This document shows positions 1 to 8,827 of a stretch of 64,000 nt of DNA, piece after piece. Origin of the DNA: Geminicoccaceae bacterium SCSIO 64248 (GTDB lineage: Bacteria; Pseudomonadota; Alphaproteobacteria; Geminicoccales; Geminicoccaceae); contig CP122394.1 in NCBI GenBank assembly GCA_029814805.1, positions 278,287-342,286 of the forward strand, in the 5' to 3' direction. The number at the start of each line of letters is the position of its first letter. Within the stretch, counting starts at the first letter, position 1. The notes beneath the pieces are model-generated. The model was not told the origin of the DNA and made no database searches. It worked only from the letters and a program-made list of their open reading frames with translations. The position numbers and the translations under genes were made by a program.

Positions 1-2337
1 GCAGACCGGACGGATCACGACGCCGTGCTCGCGTGCATCGCGGACGATCTGGGCCGGGGCGTAGAAGCCCATGGGCTGGGCGTTGAGCAACGCGATGCAG
101 AACACCTCGGGATGCCAGCATTTGAGCCAGGCGCTGGCATAGGCGATCAGGGCGAACGAAGCGGCATGGCTTTCCGGGAAGCCGTAGGAGCCGAAGCCCT
201 CGAGCTGACGGAAGGTCTGCTCGGCGAAGCCCGGCTCATAGCCATGGGCGACCATCCCGGCGATCAGCTTGTCGCGGAAGGCGGCGATGCCGCCGGTGAA
301 CTTGAAGGTCGCCATCGACTTGCGCAGAAGATCGGCCTCGCCGGGCGTGAAGCCGGCGCAGGTGATCGCGACCCGCATGGCCTGCTCCTGGAACAGGGGC
401 ACGCCCAGGGTCTTGCCGAGCACGGCCTCAAGCTCGGGCTTGGGGAACACGACCGGCTCGCGGCCTTCGCGCCGACGAAGGTAAGGGTGAACCATGTCGC
501 CCTGGATCGGTCCGGGTCGGACGATCGCGACCTGGACGACCAGGTCGTAGAAGGTGCGCGGCTTGAGCCGGGGCAGCATCGACATCTGCGCCCGGCTCTC
601 GATCTGGAAGGTGCCGAGTGTGTCGGCCTTGCGGATCATGGCGTAGGTCCTCGGATCCTCGGGCGGGATGGTGGCGAGATCGAGCGCGATGCCCTTGTGC
701 TGTTCCAGGAGGTCGAAGCCGCGCTTCATGCAGGACAGCATGCCAAGCGCCAGAAGATCGACCTTCATGAAGCGCAGCGCATCGATGTCGTCCTTGTCCC
801 ACTCGATGACCTGGCGGTCCTTCATGGCGGCCGGCTCGATCGGCACGAGATCGTCAAGGCGATCGCGGGTCAGGACGAAGCCGCCGGGATGCTGGCTGAG
901 ATGGCGGGGCGCGCCGATCAGCTGGCGGGCGAGCTCCAGGGTCAGGCGCAGGCGGCGATCGCCCGTGTTGAGGCCGAGCGCCTCGGCATGGCCCGGCTCG
1001 ACACCGTCTTCGGCCCAGCCCCAGACCTGGCCGGCCAGGGTGCCGATTAGATCCTGGGGCAGGCCCAGCGCCTTGCCGACATCGCGCAAGGCGCCGCGGG
1101 CGCGATAGCGGATCACGGTCGAGCAGAGCGCGGCACGATCTCGGCCATAGGTGGCGAACACCCATTGCATGACGGTCTCGCGCCGCTCGTGCTCGAAATC
1201 GACGTCGATGTCGGGCGGCTCGCGGCGTTCTTCGGAGACGAAGCGCTCGAACAGAAGATCGTTGCGCTCGGGATCGATCGCGGTGATGCCGAGCACATAA
1301 CAGACCGCGGAGTTGGCGGCCGAGCCGCGGCCCTGGCAGAGGATCCCTCGCGAACGGGCGAAGGCGACGATGGCGTGCACCGTCAGGAAATAGGGCGCGT
1401 AGTCCAGCCGGGCGATCAGGCCGAGCTCGTGCACCAGGGTGCGGCGCACCGGCTCGGGCAGGTCCTCGGGATAGCGGACCGCCGCCGCCGCCCAGGTCAG
1501 CCTCTCGAGTGTCTGCTGGGGGGTGAGCGTGGGGTCATCCCGCTCCTCGGGATATTGATAGGCGAGCTCGTCGAGCGAAAAGCGGCAGCGCTCCACGATC
1601 TCCTGCGTGCGCGCCACGGCCTCGGGATGGAGGTGGAACAGCCGCGCCATCTCCTCGGGCGGCTTGAGATGGCGATCGGCGAAGCGCTCGCGCCGGTCGC
1701 CGAGCGCGTCGATCGTGACATTGTGGCGGATGCAGGTGACGACGTCCTGCAGGATGCGCCGGCCGGGCTCGTGGAACAGGACGTCATTGGTGACCACGGT
1801 CGGCACGCCCGCCTCGGTGGCCAGGGTGGCGAGCTGCCAGAGACGCAGCTGGTCGTTCGGCCGGCGGCGCAGGGTCAAGGCAAGATAGGCCCGGTCGCCG
1901 AACAGGGTGCGCAGGCGGGCAAGTGCCTGGACGCAGCGCGCGTCGGCCTCGTCGGGCACGAGCACGGCGAGCAGGCCCTCGGCCCAGGCCGCGACATCGT
2001 CCCAACCGAGATCGCACCTGCCCTTGCCAGCGCGGCGCTTGCCCAGGGAGAGCAGGCGGCAGAGCCGGGCGTAAGCGGCACGGTCGGTCGGGTAGGCCAG
2101 CAGGGACGTGCCGTCGGCCAGATCGAGCCGGCAGCCGACGACGAGGCGGACACCGGTCGTCTTGGCGGCCTCGTGGGCACGGACCGTGCCGGCCAGGGAG
2201 TTGCGGTCGACGACGCCCAGGGCCGAGAGGCCCATCAGGGCGGCGGTGGCGAACAGTTCCTCGCAGGAAGACGCGCCGCGCAGGAACGAGAAATGCGTCG
2301 TGACCTGGAGCTCGGCATAGCCGGGTGGGCTGATCAT
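1..2337 (-). CDS. dnaE2: Error-prone DNA polymerase DnaE2 (C-terminus off window)
   Basis: Replicative-type C-family polymerase used for SOS mutagenesis and lesion bypass with ImuA and ImuB. The reading frame starts at the ATG at 2337 and stays open to the left edge, giving about 779 residues; DnaE2 is usually about 1,050-1,100, so roughly the last quarter is missing. The N-terminus has the PHP-domain signature [17 protein letters not shown], and near residue 375 the catalytic motif [12 protein letters not shown] with the active-site aspartates is intact. The ATG overlaps the imuB stop in an ATGA junction, so translation is probably coupled. It is the last gene of a LexA-controlled imuA-imuB-dnaE2 operon. 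The identity is clear from sequence; activity is inferred. Confidence 0.95.
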   Translation of the reverse strand, partial: MISPPGYAELQVTTHFSFLRGASSCEELFATAALMGLSALGVVDRNSLAGTVRAHEAAKTTGVRLVVGCRLDLADGTSLLAYPTDRAAYARLCRLLSLGKRRAGKGRCDLGWDDVAAWAEGLLAVLVPDEADARCVQALARLRTLFGDRAYLALTLRRRPNDQLRLWQLATLATEAGVPTVVTNDVLFHEPGRRILQDVVTCIRHNVTIDALGDRRERFADRHLKPPEEMARLFHLHPEAVARTQEIVERCRFSLDELAYQYPEERDDPTLTPQQTLERLTWAAAAVRYPEDLPEPVRRTLVHELGLIARLDYAPYFLTVHAIVAFARSRGILCQGRGSAANSAVCYVLGITAIDPERNDLLFERFVSEERREPPDIDVDFEHERRETVMQWVFATYGRDRAALCSTVIRYRARGALRDVGKALGLPQDLIGTLAGQVWGWAEDGVEPGHAEALGLNTGDRRLRLTLELARQLIGAPRHLSQHPGGFVLTRDRLDDLVPIEPAAMKDRQVIEWDKDDIDALRFMKVDLLALGMLSCMKRGFDLLEQHKGIALDLATIPPEDPRTYAMIRKADTLGTFQIESRAQMSMLPRLKPRTFYDLVVQVAIVRPGPIQGDMVHPYLRRREGREPVVFPKPELEAVLGKTLGVPLFQEQAMRVAITCAGFTPGEADLLRKSMATFKFTGGIAAFRDKLIAGMVAHGYEPGFAEQTFRQLEGFGSYGFPESHAASFALIAYASAWLKCWHPEVFCIALLNAQPMGFYAPAQIVRDAREHGVVIRPVC

Positions 2338-3851
2338 CCGAACAAACCGTGCAGGAACCAAAGCTGCGAGCCGGTGGCGGTGTCCGCGCCGTCGCCGGCG
2401 CGAAACAGCCAGAAGCGCTCGCCGGCCTCGGTCTCGACCCGGAAGTAATCCCGCACGGAGGCGTGTTCGTCGGCGGTGTACCACCATTCGCCGAACACCC
2501 GCTCCGGGCCGTCGGCGGCCCGGATCCGATGCCGGATGCCGCGCCACGCGAACCAGACCGGCGGATGGTCCGGCAGGAGCGCCAGGGTCTCGACCGGCTC
2601 GGGCGGGGCGAGCAGGCGTGGCGGCCGCGGCCAGCCCACGGGCCAGGAGGCGGCGCTTGCCGGCGCCAGCGGCGCCACCCGGCCGACCACCCGCTCGGGC
2701 ACATCGCCGGTTATGGGTGCGGCACGGTACAGACGTCCGTCGCCGACCCGGTTGGCCAGGATGTCGACCAGGTCGGCGATCGCGGGCGGTGCATCCTCGG
2801 TCAGAGCGTTTGCGAGCTGCCGGGCGGGAAGGGGCTCGGTCACGGTCGCGGTCAGGGTCATGCGCTCGATGCCGAAGCCGGGATCGAGCGTGAGGATCCG
2901 TTCGCAGAGCAGGCGCTCGAGATGACGGGCGGACCGCACGGGCAAGCCAGTGCCGACACGGGCCGCCTGGGGCCGTCGGTCGACCCGGTGACAGACGAGG
3001 TCGAGCCGGCGGGCGCCGACCCCGCGCTGGGCCAGCAAGGGACACAGGGCCTGGACCAAGAGCCCGATCGCCCGGGCGATGGTCTCGGCCGCACCGATCG
3101 GCTCGGCGAACAGGCGCTCGGTGGTCAGCGGATCGTTCGGGCGGATCGGGGCGATCGGCTCGTCGGCCTGGGCCAGAACCTGATCGAGCCGGCGCGCCAG
3201 ATCCTGACCGAAGCGGCGGACCAGAGGCGCACGCGGCCGGGCCAGGAGATCGCCGATCCGACGCAGACCCAGCGCGTGCAGACCCTCGACCGTCACGTCC
3301 GGCAGACGCAGGGCCGGCAAGGGGAGGTCGGCAACGATCTTCGGCCCGGATCCCGGCGGTGCGATCGTGACCGGCTCGGTGCCGAACCGGGCCAGGGCAT
3401 GGGCTTGGCCCCAGCTGTCGGCGATGGCGGCCTTGGCGGTGAATCCCGCCCGGGTCAGTCGGTTCGTCATGTCGACCAGCATGGCGGCCTCGCCGCCATG
3501 GAGGTGATCGGCGCCGGTGGTGTCGAGCACGACGCCGTCCGGCGGATCGGCTGCGGTGACCGGGGCGTAGCGCCGGTGCAGCCAGAGTGCGAGGCGCTCC
3601 AGGCCTTGGCGGTCGCCCCCGAGATTGGCGTCGCGCAGAGTGAGGTCCGGCACCATGACCTGGGCGAGGCTGACCGGCATGCCGGCGCGCAGCCCTACCG
3701 CCCGAGCGGCGTGGTCGGCAGCCAGGACGACACGGCGGTTGCCGTCACGGCCGGCCAGGACGAGCGGGACGTCAGGAGGCAAGGCGGGATCGGCCTTGCG
3801 CGCCCGGTCGGTCGGCCAGGTCGGCAGGAACAGCGAGACGACCCGCCGCAT
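2334..3851 (-). CDS. imuB: ImuB, Y-family polymerase-like mutasome protein
   Basis: 505 residues, normal for ImuB. It begins [19 protein letters not shown], where true DinB polymerases carry catalytic acidic residues, so it is most likely a non-catalytic adaptor that ties ImuA and DnaE2 to the sliding clamp; that role is known for the family. A helix-hairpin-helix segment ([20 protein letters not shown], around residues 190-210) and a little-finger-like region follow. The start at 3851 lies inside the end of imuA (80-nt overlap) and the stop forms an ATGA overlap with dnaE2, so the three genes behave as one translational unit. It should be induced with imuA by loss of LexA. Confidence 0.93.
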   Translation of the reverse strand: MRRVVSLFLPTWPTDRARKADPALPPDVPLVLAGRDGNRRVVLAADHAARAVGLRAGMPVSLAQVMVPDLTLRDANLGGDRQGLERLALWLHRRYAPVTAADPPDGVVLDTTGADHLHGGEAAMLVDMTNRLTRAGFTAKAAIADSWGQAHALARFGTEPVTIAPPGSGPKIVADLPLPALRLPDVTVEGLHALGLRRIGDLLARPRAPLVRRFGQDLARRLDQVLAQADEPIAPIRPNDPLTTERLFAEPIGAAETIARAIGLLVQALCPLLAQRGVGARRLDLVCHRVDRRPQAARVGTGLPVRSARHLERLLCERILTLDPGFGIERMTLTATVTEPLPARQLANALTEDAPPAIADLVDILANRVGDGRLYRAAPITGDVPERVVGRVAPLAPASAASWPVGWPRPPRLLAPPEPVETLALLPDHPPVWFAWRGIRHRIRAADGPERVFGEWWYTADEHASVRDYFRVETEAGERFWLFRAGDGADTATGSQLWFLHGLFG

Positions 3852-4524
3852 CGCACGCCTCCATCTCGAAGTCCGCGCTCTCGCCTGCTCGGCAGCGGAT
3901 CAGCTCGACCAGCCAGCGATGGCGGCCGACGCCCGGCACCAGCAGCGGTGCGCTGGGCAGGACCGAGATCCGCCAGCGGGTCATTGAGGCGGTCGGCTGC
4001 CCGAACTCCGCCGCCTCGGCCGGACGGCGCCAGCGCCGCAACGCCAGCCCCAGCGTGCGGCTGCGCTCGGCCGCCAGCTGCAGCCGGCGTGATGCCGTCA
4101 TCGACAGGCGTGCGACCTCAGCGACCACAGCGCCCAACCCGCCATGACGCAGGCCTTCCTCGGTGCAGGCTAGGACCGAGCGCTCGTCGCCGGCCTCGAG
4201 AAAGATCACCCGATCGGGCGGCAATCCGGCCTGGGCCAGGGCCGGGGCGAACAGGTCGGGCCGGGTCAGGCACCACAGCACCGGGCCGGGCGTGCGCGCG
4301 GCAATGCCGGCGGCGAACAGCGCCGCCGCCGCGCCGTGGGTCGCCTCGCCGCCACCGCCGGCGACCTCGTGCAGCGCGCCCAGCGCCAGCCCACCGCCCG
4401 GCAGACGCCGATCCATCTCACCGATGCCAAACGGCAGCACAGCGCTGTCCGGCCGACCGCGCTGCTCAATCCGCACGATGCGGTCGCGCAGGGCGGCGAT
4501 GGCGGACGGGGCGGCTGCGGGCAT
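3772..4524 (-). CDS. imuA: ImuA, RecA-like mutasome protein
   Basis: 250-residue RecA-fold protein of the ImuA/SulA-like family, first gene of the mutasome operon. The core has PFGIGEMDRRLPGGGLALGA followed by LHEVAGGGGEATHGAAAALF, a degenerate Walker-A-like stretch as usual in ImuA, which is thought to bind and regulate ImuB and RecA rather than recombine DNA. The start ATG at 4524 lies 26 nt downstream of a perfect GTTC-N7-GTTC LexA box. The C-terminus overlaps imuB by 80 nt and is conserved-looking (GRHRWLVELIRCRAGESADF), so the overlap is real rather than a start error. Upstream is free of other genes, so the promoter must be here. Confidence 0.92.
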   Translation of the reverse strand: MPAAAPSAIAALRDRIVRIEQRGRPDSAVLPFGIGEMDRRLPGGGLALGALHEVAGGGGEATHGAAAALFAAGIAARTPGPVLWCLTRPDLFAPALAQAGLPPDRVIFLEAGDERSVLACTEEGLRHGGLGAVVAEVARLSMTASRRLQLAAERSRTLGLALRRWRRPAEAAEFGQPTASMTRWRISVLPSAPLLVPGVGRHRWLVELIRCRAGESADFEMEACDAAGRLAVPADLADRPGAQGRSRLAS

Positions 4525-4550
4525 GGACGATCCGGAATGCGTGTGATGGC

Positions 4551-4565
4551 GTTCGCGCTTTGTTC
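4551..4565 (-). promoter_or_regulatory. LexA box of the imuA-imuB-dnaE2 operon
   Basis: The plus strand reads GTTC, seven bases, GTTC; on the gene strand this is GAACAAAGCGCGAAC. GTTC-N7-GTTC is the known LexA operator of Alphaproteobacteria. It ends 26 nt before the imuA start codon, where repressor binding would block the promoter. A near-identical 15-mer (one base different) occurs at 8375-8389. Confidence 0.88.
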
Positions 4566-4994
4566 TGCAAATGGCCCAGCCGAGTCAAGGCCGGTTGCAC
4601 GCGCCATAACAGCCGGTTGTGAAAGGCGCCCCTTGAGCCGCGGTCGTCGCGGCGTATCGCTCCCGGGTCAGCGCATCGAGTCCGCCTATGGAGCACAGGC
4701 CGCCGCACTCGCTTGGGGCATCGGACCGGCGTCGACCTGCCTGAGAAGCATGGCCTTCGCAGGTGTCGGGGTGAACCGGCTGATCTTGGCCACGTCGACC
4801 GCGTGCCATCCTGCCGCCATAGGCATGTGTCCGGTGAACGTGGCAAGGCCCGTCCGACAGCGCCCTCCGCGGAAACCGATCCAGTCAGCGGCAGGCCCGA
4901 CAACCTATGGCGAAAGACGGGCCGAGTGGAGCCCATCGGCGCGGTGTACGCTTCGTCGACCGTGGCGCAGGGCGTCGAACGTCGCGTTCAGCCG
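4566..4994. other. Gene-poor gap between imuA promoter and RES toxin gene
   Basis: About 430 bases with no convincing gene. Several short open frames exist on both strands, but their translations are arginine- and serine-rich and look like GC-driven noise. The imuA promoter must lie at the left end. I see no tRNA, repeat or clear terminator in it. Confidence 0.5.
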
Positions 4995-5525
4995 CTATGA
5001 GCGCGACCACGACGATTGATCTTTCGGCAAGCGGCCTTCCGGATCATGAACAGCCACCAAATCCCTATCCGTTTGGTTCGCATTGAACACGACAAGGTTT
5101 GTGCCGCCGGCATGGCGCAGAGACGGGAAGAGCAAGCCCCGAAATCCGTCTGCGATCAGCGTATCCGCCAGGCGCCACGATGGCGGGACTTTCCTGTCGA
5201 TTCGGGCGATCTTCCGCCACGCGCAATCCCACGCCGCCCACTCCTCTGCCCATAGCGCAGGATCGAATCCTGCGGACAGGTCGGCCACGTGGTCGAGCGT
5301 GATCACATACGCCGCAAGCGTACCCGGCGGCGTGATCGACGCACCCTGTCGATACTCCTCGAGAGCGGTCTGCGGCGCACGTGAGAGATACAGCGCCTCG
5401 ATACCCGGCCGATTGAACCGGCCACCGTCGATTGCCGCGCCGGCACCGCTGGTCGGCGCGAACGCCCATTTTGGCGACAGACAGCGGTGGAAGATCTCAT
5501 CCGGTCCAAGTCGGACCAGCTTCAT
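4995..5525 (-). CDS. RES-domain toxin of a type II toxin-antitoxin pair
   Basis: 176 residues. The central GGRFNRPGIEALYLSRAP followed by QTALEEY carries the Arg, Tyr and Glu expected in RES toxins, which deplete cellular NAD+ (family knowledge). The end has the Asn-containing segment GGTNLVVFNANQ. The start ATG at 5525 overlaps the antitoxin stop by 4 nt (ATGA), the classic antitoxin-first arrangement. It is likely repressed together with its partner and acts as a plasmid-stability or phage-response module. Length is normal for the family and no key residue appears lost. Confidence 0.88.
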   Translation of the reverse strand: MKLVRLGPDEIFHRCLSPKWAFAPTSGAGAAIDGGRFNRPGIEALYLSRAPQTALEEYRQGASITPPGTLAAYVITLDHVADLSAGFDPALWAEEWAAWDCAWRKIARIDRKVPPSWRLADTLIADGFRGLLFPSLRHAGGTNLVVFNANQTDRDLVAVHDPEGRLPKDQSSWSRS

Positions 5526-5908
5526 CCGCGCGCCCCGTTCTCCAGGTCGCGCAGGTAGGCCAGCACCGCCTCGCTGTGCCCCTGGGCAACGAGCTCGGCC
5601 GCCGTCTTGTGGTCATAGTCACCGATCGGTTCGTTCCGGAACCAATAGATCGCCTTGTCGATGCCCCCGGTCAGCGTGGCGGCGGCCGTGATGACCTTGA
5701 TGATCTCCCGCAACCTGCCCTGAACGCGCTCGGACGAGGGATTGCGCAGCGTGTTGCGATGCACGCCCGTCAACTGGGCCAGGTTCGCGACGTGAACACC
5801 CAGCGCCTTGGAGAACCGCTTCGGCGAAATGTAAGGCGTTCGGGGCTCCTGCAAGCTCTGCACGAAGCCCGATACGGTCACCGTATCCACCTTCTCAGCG
5901 TAAGCCAA
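5522..5908 (-). CDS. Xre/MbcA-ParS-type antitoxin (DUF2384 toxin-binding domain)
   Basis: 128 residues. An N-terminal helix-turn-helix-like region (VHVANLAQLTGVHRNTLRNP) precedes a C-terminal toxin-binding domain with IYWFRNEPIG and LVAQGHSEAVLAYL, typical of antitoxins paired with RES toxins. The start is a TTG at 5908 chosen because AAGGAGG sits just upstream. The operator is probably the short inverted repeat TATGC/GCATA at 5941-5960. It neutralises the RES toxin encoded next and should autorepress the operon. Confidence 0.85.
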   Translation of the reverse strand: MAYAEKVDTVTVSGFVQSLQEPRTPYISPKRFSKALGVHVANLAQLTGVHRNTLRNPSSERVQGRLREIIKVITAAATLTGGIDKAIYWFRNEPIGDYDHKTAAELVAQGHSEAVLAYLRDLENGARG

Positions 5909-6305
5909 TGCACCCTCCTTGCGTCACGAACCGCACAATATATGCACAGATGCCAGCATAGCAAGCGCACCGAACACTCGCCATCGCTCAGGCGCTCCGC
6001 TTGTCGCCCGCGGCACCGGTGGCGTGGCCGTCTGACCTTCCGGTTTCCTTGCCCCATTTTTCGCACTGCGGGTAAGAGAGACCTGAGGCGCTTGTCCGAG
6101 TTCGCCGTAACGACGCTCTGCGGCGCCCCGTCGGTTTCGATAGCGGGTTCACGGACGTCTCGCTCGGGATAGACTTTACCGCACACGAGGCCTGCGCCAC
6201 GCCCTTCGCCCTCAAGGCTTTGTACGCCCTTGGCGCTGATCTCAGTGGCAATCTGGATCTCACGCATGAAAATCCGGATTCACCTCTGGCCTACGGGTCA
6301 CTGCC
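5909..6305. other. Intergenic region with RES/Xre promoter and a possible gene remnant
   Basis: An inverted repeat TATGC-N10-GCATA at 5941-5960 in an AT-richer stretch probably belongs to the antitoxin promoter. From about 6075 to 6374 the plus strand is open and could encode a plausible protein segment (for example GFDSGFTDVSLGIDFTAHEA) but it has no upstream start codon and runs into the end of the SRAP gene. It may be a truncated gene; I could not name it. Confidence 0.35.
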
Positions 6306-7007
6306 TCACGAGAGCAAGGGGCCGGCGTCGCCTTCCTTGACCGGCGCCGACATCTCCGGCGTCGGTGTCAGGTGACTGTTCTTCGCCTCGTCGATCACAC
6401 GCCAAGCGGTCATCGCCTCGGCAGGATAGGGCTGGAGCACCTCGAACGGCAGCGGCCCGGGCTCGATCCAGGTCCGGGCCGCGCGGCCCTGCAGCATCAC
6501 CGGCATGCGATCGTGGACACGCATCGCCGCGTTGGCCTCGCCGATCAGCACCGTATAGCTGTCGATGTGCTCGCCGCTCTTCGGGTCAAGCGCGTCCGAC
6601 CAGAGGCCGGCTATGAAGAACGGCTCCTCGGACGTCAACGCGTAGTACGACCAGGGTGCGGCGCCCTTCTCACGCGCTTTCTTCTCCGGCTCCCAGAAGC
6701 CACTGCACGGCACCAGGCAGCGCTTGCTCTGCACCGCCTTCCACGGCCAGCCCGAAAGCTTGTCGGTGCGGGCGTTGTTGAGCGGGTAGAGCGGCGGCTC
6801 CTTGGCGCCCGGCGGCACCAGGCTCCAGCGCGCCCACGACCACCTGAGTTCACCCCCAGGATCCGGCCGGAGGATCAGGCCGCGCTGCTTGATGCCGATC
6901 CGCCAGCGCGGCTCGAACCGATCCAGATCTGGGATCGGCAGCTGCATCTGCCGGGCCAGCAGGAGCACCTCGTCTCGGCTGTGGTGCATGGTGTAGGCGT
7001 TGCACAT
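6306..7007 (-). CDS. SRAP-domain protein (YedK/HMCES family)
   Basis: 233 residues. The start at 7007 gives MCNAY, placing the catalytic Cys at position 2 after Met removal, as in all SRAP proteins; longer upstream starts would bury it. Other active-site parts are present: NNARTDKL (Asn), CSGFWEPEKK (Glu) and RVHDRMPVML (His). The family forms a covalent crosslink with abasic sites in single-stranded DNA, protecting them, and is often SOS- or plasmid-associated. It follows the 88-residue gene by 2 nt and is surely co-transcribed with it. On a conjugative plasmid it could protect the transferred single strand; that role is inference. Confidence 0.92.
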   Translation of the reverse strand: MCNAYTMHHSRDEVLLLARQMQLPIPDLDRFEPRWRIGIKQRGLILRPDPGGELRWSWARWSLVPPGAKEPPLYPLNNARTDKLSGWPWKAVQSKRCLVPCSGFWEPEKKAREKGAAPWSYYALTSEEPFFIAGLWSDALDPKSGEHIDSYTVLIGEANAAMRVHDRMPVMLQGRAARTWIEPGPLPFEVLQPYPAEAMTAWRVIDEAKNSHLTPTPEMSAPVKEGDAGPLLS

Positions 7008-7009
7008 GG

Positions 7010-7276
7010 TTATCGGCCTTCCGGTGCCGAAATGCGCGATCCCAGGCCGTCGCCGCCCAGATCGCAGCCGGCAGGCATCTCGACGGTCCCGCCGGCGGCT
7101 ACGATGAGCGCCATCGCCTTTTCCAGGGCAACGGGTGTCGGCAGGCTGTTCTGGTCGAGCGCGGTCAGGCTCTCGGACCAAAGCTCGCGGATGACCTCGG
7201 CGACCGTAAGGCCGCACGCCTCGGCCGTTCCGGTCAGCTGCGCGTATAGATCGTCGGGGATCTCAACCACGGGCAT
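7010..7276 (-). CDS. Small conserved protein, RHH-like N-terminus, paired with SRAP gene
   Basis: 88 residues. MPVVEIPDDLYAQLTGTAEA then GLTVAEVIRELW resembles a ribbon-helix-helix or CopG-like N-terminus. The C-terminal half (ALEKAMALIVAAGGTVEMP, then DLGGDGLGSR) is clearly related to the end of the 86-residue protein at 8038-8298 (AIEQAKTLIEDAGGSVLLP, then DPEEDGLGGR). I do not know a function. It is the first gene of a two-gene unit with SRAP and may be its regulator or an antitoxin-like protein. Confidence 0.7.
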   Translation of the reverse strand: MPVVEIPDDLYAQLTGTAEACGLTVAEVIRELWSESLTALDQNSLPTPVALEKAMALIVAAGGTVEMPAGCDLGGDGLGSRISAPEGR

Positions 7277-7337
7277 GGTCAGGCCGTCTCCTTCTCGACT
7301 CCGTCGTTCATGAGCGCTCGTAGCGATACCCTAGGCG

Positions 7338-7607
7338 TCATACAGTTTGGGGATGCCCGGCACTGCCCCTACTTGGCCGCAGCTGATTCAGTGGTGGGCT
7401 TCGAGGCTCTCCATTGGACAAACATGAACGCGGCGTCGCTGCCGGGGAACTCGATGAAAAAGCGCGGCAAAACCCTTCGTTAATGTCGAGACGCCATATC
7501 CCGCCTGACGTGTGCAGGGCGAGTGAGCTCATTGCATCGGCTGCGACCGCCCAAGAGCCGTCATCGGGCCGGTTCCCAATTCGGGCAATCTCGTCTTCAT
7601 TTTGCAC
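7338..7607 (-). pseudogene. Possible frameshifted small gene
   Basis: The frame begins MQNEDEIARIGNRPDDGSWA and reads sensibly to LDINEGFCRAF, then turns Ser/Pro-rich. One base out of frame at that point the sequence continues as FIEFPGSDAAFMFVQWRASK before a stop, which looks more protein-like. This suggests a one-base deletion in the T-run near 7453-7462. Function unknown. It sits beside a decayed ParDE pair, which fits general decay of this stretch. Low confidence. Confidence 0.3.
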
Positions 7608-7713
7608 AGGTTAAAGCTCTGCAAGCGGCGTTGATTCAAGGCGAAAGTCCGTCGAGCCTTAGCCGTTCGACTTCGATGCCTTCAAGGCGCGAAAGCGTGG
7701 GGACCCTGGATGA
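7604..7713 (+). pseudogene. parD antitoxin remnant (C-terminal end only)
   Basis: The plus strand encodes VKALQAALIQGE and, after a frame change and an in-frame TAG, PFDFDAFKARKRGDPG. This is the characteristic C-terminus of ParD antitoxins, split by damage. The 5' part is missing. The terminal TGA overlaps the ATG of the neighbouring parE remnant, as in intact parDE operons. It cannot make a normal antitoxin. Confidence 0.65.
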
Positions 7714-7716
7714 AAG

Positions 7717-8169
7717 GTGAGGGGCTTTACCCTCCCACCGGCTGTGATTTCCGACCCGGAAGACCTCTGGACTTACACGGCGATGCACTGGAGCGCTGAT
7801 CACGCTGTGCGCTGCACGGATGAAATCCGTGATGCCTGCATCGCCCTTGCGGCTGGCTCAAAACGAGGCCGCACTATGGATGACCGGCGCGGCTACCTGA
7901 AATCCACCGTCAGCGCGTATGTGATCTGCTATCAGGAACGAAACGACCGTATCGAGGTCATCCGCATTCTTCACGCGCGCATGAACGTTACCGGCATCTG
8001 GGGGCGGTTCGCCGAAGCCACCGGCGCACACTCGTTCCTACCGCTCCCCTTCGATGAGCTGATAGCGGCCGCCCAACCCATCCTCCTCCGGATCGTAATC
8101 ATCCGGCAGGAGCACGCTGCCGCCAGCGTCCTCGATCAGGGTTTTTGCCTGCTCGATCGCCTCGGGTGA
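7717..8169 (+). pseudogene. parE toxin remnant, frameshifted at the start and lacking its stop
   Basis: The frame contains an almost complete ParE fold: DPEDLWTYTAMHWSADHAV, DDRRGYLKSTVSAYVICYQ and IEVIRILHARMNV. The natural ATG (7710) coupled to parD is out of frame with this body, implying a small indel in the first few codons. At the other end the protein should stop soon after ARMNV (about 100 residues), but the frame continues about 50 residues antisense to the gene at 8038-8298. A GTG at 7717 could still start translation. Together with the broken parD it marks a dead TA module. Confidence 0.65.
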
Positions 8170-8298
8170 GGGCAGACCGGTCTCGTCGACCCCGGCACCG
8201 TAGCGCTCGAGGACGTAAGCGAGAAACGCATCGACTGTGCGGCCTTGCTTGGCCGCGGCGAACTCGATGCGAGCTTCCAGGGCGTTCGACAGGAGCAT
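8038..8298 (-). CDS. Small conserved protein, paralogue of the 88-residue SRAP partner
   Basis: 86 residues, MLLSNALEARIEFAAAKQGR at the N-terminus and AIEQAKTLIEDAGGSVLLP then EEDGLGGR at the C-terminus. The second half matches the protein at 7010-7276 (ALEKAMALIVAAGGTV then GDGLGSR), so the two are paralogues about 1 kb apart. GGAG lies before the ATG at 8298. A LexA-like box sits 76 nt upstream, so it may be damage-inducible. Its 3' end overlaps the run-on of the parE remnant on the other strand. Function unknown. Confidence 0.65.
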   Translation of the reverse strand: MLLSNALEARIEFAAAKQGRTVDAFLAYVLERYGAGVDETGLPSPEAIEQAKTLIEDAGGSVLLPDDYDPEEDGLGGRYQLIEGER

Positions 8299-8374
8299 GG
8301 GTCATCTCCACCAAGCCGACGGCATTAGGCTGGAACACCTCGTTCCGGTCGGCCATAAACTGGGTTGATATCCA

Positions 8375-8389
8375 GAACAAAGCACGAAC
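8375..8389. promoter_or_regulatory. Second LexA-like box
   Basis: The plus strand reads GAACAAAGCACGAAC, a GAAC-N7-GAAC operator differing by one base from the imuA box. Spacing and flanking CAG are shared with the imuA copy. The nearest intact gene it could control is the minus-strand gene starting at 8298; a plus-strand target would lie in the gene-poor stretch that follows. Confidence 0.6.
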
Positions 8390-8827
8390 ATTGACGAGTG
8401 TCGAGGAGCCGCCGCATCCGCCGGTACAATACGTGATCCGGCTTAAGCACCTGAACCGGTTTCATGAGGTCAGGACCGTCTTTGGCCGCTGCAGTCGCTA
8501 TGCCTCGCGTGCCGGTCGGACGCATCATCGCCGGCTAGGCCGAGGCCCGCTCGCTTCGCGATTGCGAAGTCGACTGCGCTGCGCAGTCTGTGGCAATCGC
8601 ACGGGCAACTGTTTCGAGACTCATCGAAGGCGTTTTGCGAATGTGCTCCCTGTGGATGGCCCCGGTCTGCACACGACAAGCCGAGCAATGAGTGAGGATC
8701 TCGCCCCGCTCGATGGTGCAATCACGGCGCTCGCTCTAGTGACGCTCCGCCGCAAGGCCCGTCCACGCTGGCCGTAAATATAAACAGCGTGTATACGTTA
8801 TCATCATGCGATGAGGTGAGATAGCTG
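8390..8827. other. Gene-poor stretch with two adjacent hairpins
   Basis: No convincing gene on either strand. Two hairpins lie back to back: CTTCGC/GCGAAG at 8554-8569 and GACTGCGC/GCGCAGTC at 8572-8588. An AT-rich patch just before the next gene (around 8775-8810) is the likely promoter of the antitoxin-toxin pair that follows. Confidence 0.4.

Noticed and set aside
25..2448. Long plus-strand open frames over the dnaE2 region
   Set aside because: They are antisense to a clear DnaE2 reading frame; long reverse frames are expected in GC-rich genes and show no domain.
2349..4622. 757-residue plus-strand open frame
   Set aside because: Antisense to imuA and imuB; low-complexity Arg/Gly/Pro composition.
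6075..6374. Plus-strand coding-like segment before the SRAP gene
   Set aside because: Reads like protein but has no start codon after an upstream stop and overlaps the SRAP 3' end; kept only as a possible remnant.
8325..8528. 67-residue minus-strand frame across the second LexA-like box
   Set aside because: No ribosome-binding site, no homology sensed, and it covers the operator-like box.
8554..8588. Double hairpin as an integron attC site
   Set aside because: No integrase, no R/L boxes and no gene cassette next to it; too short.
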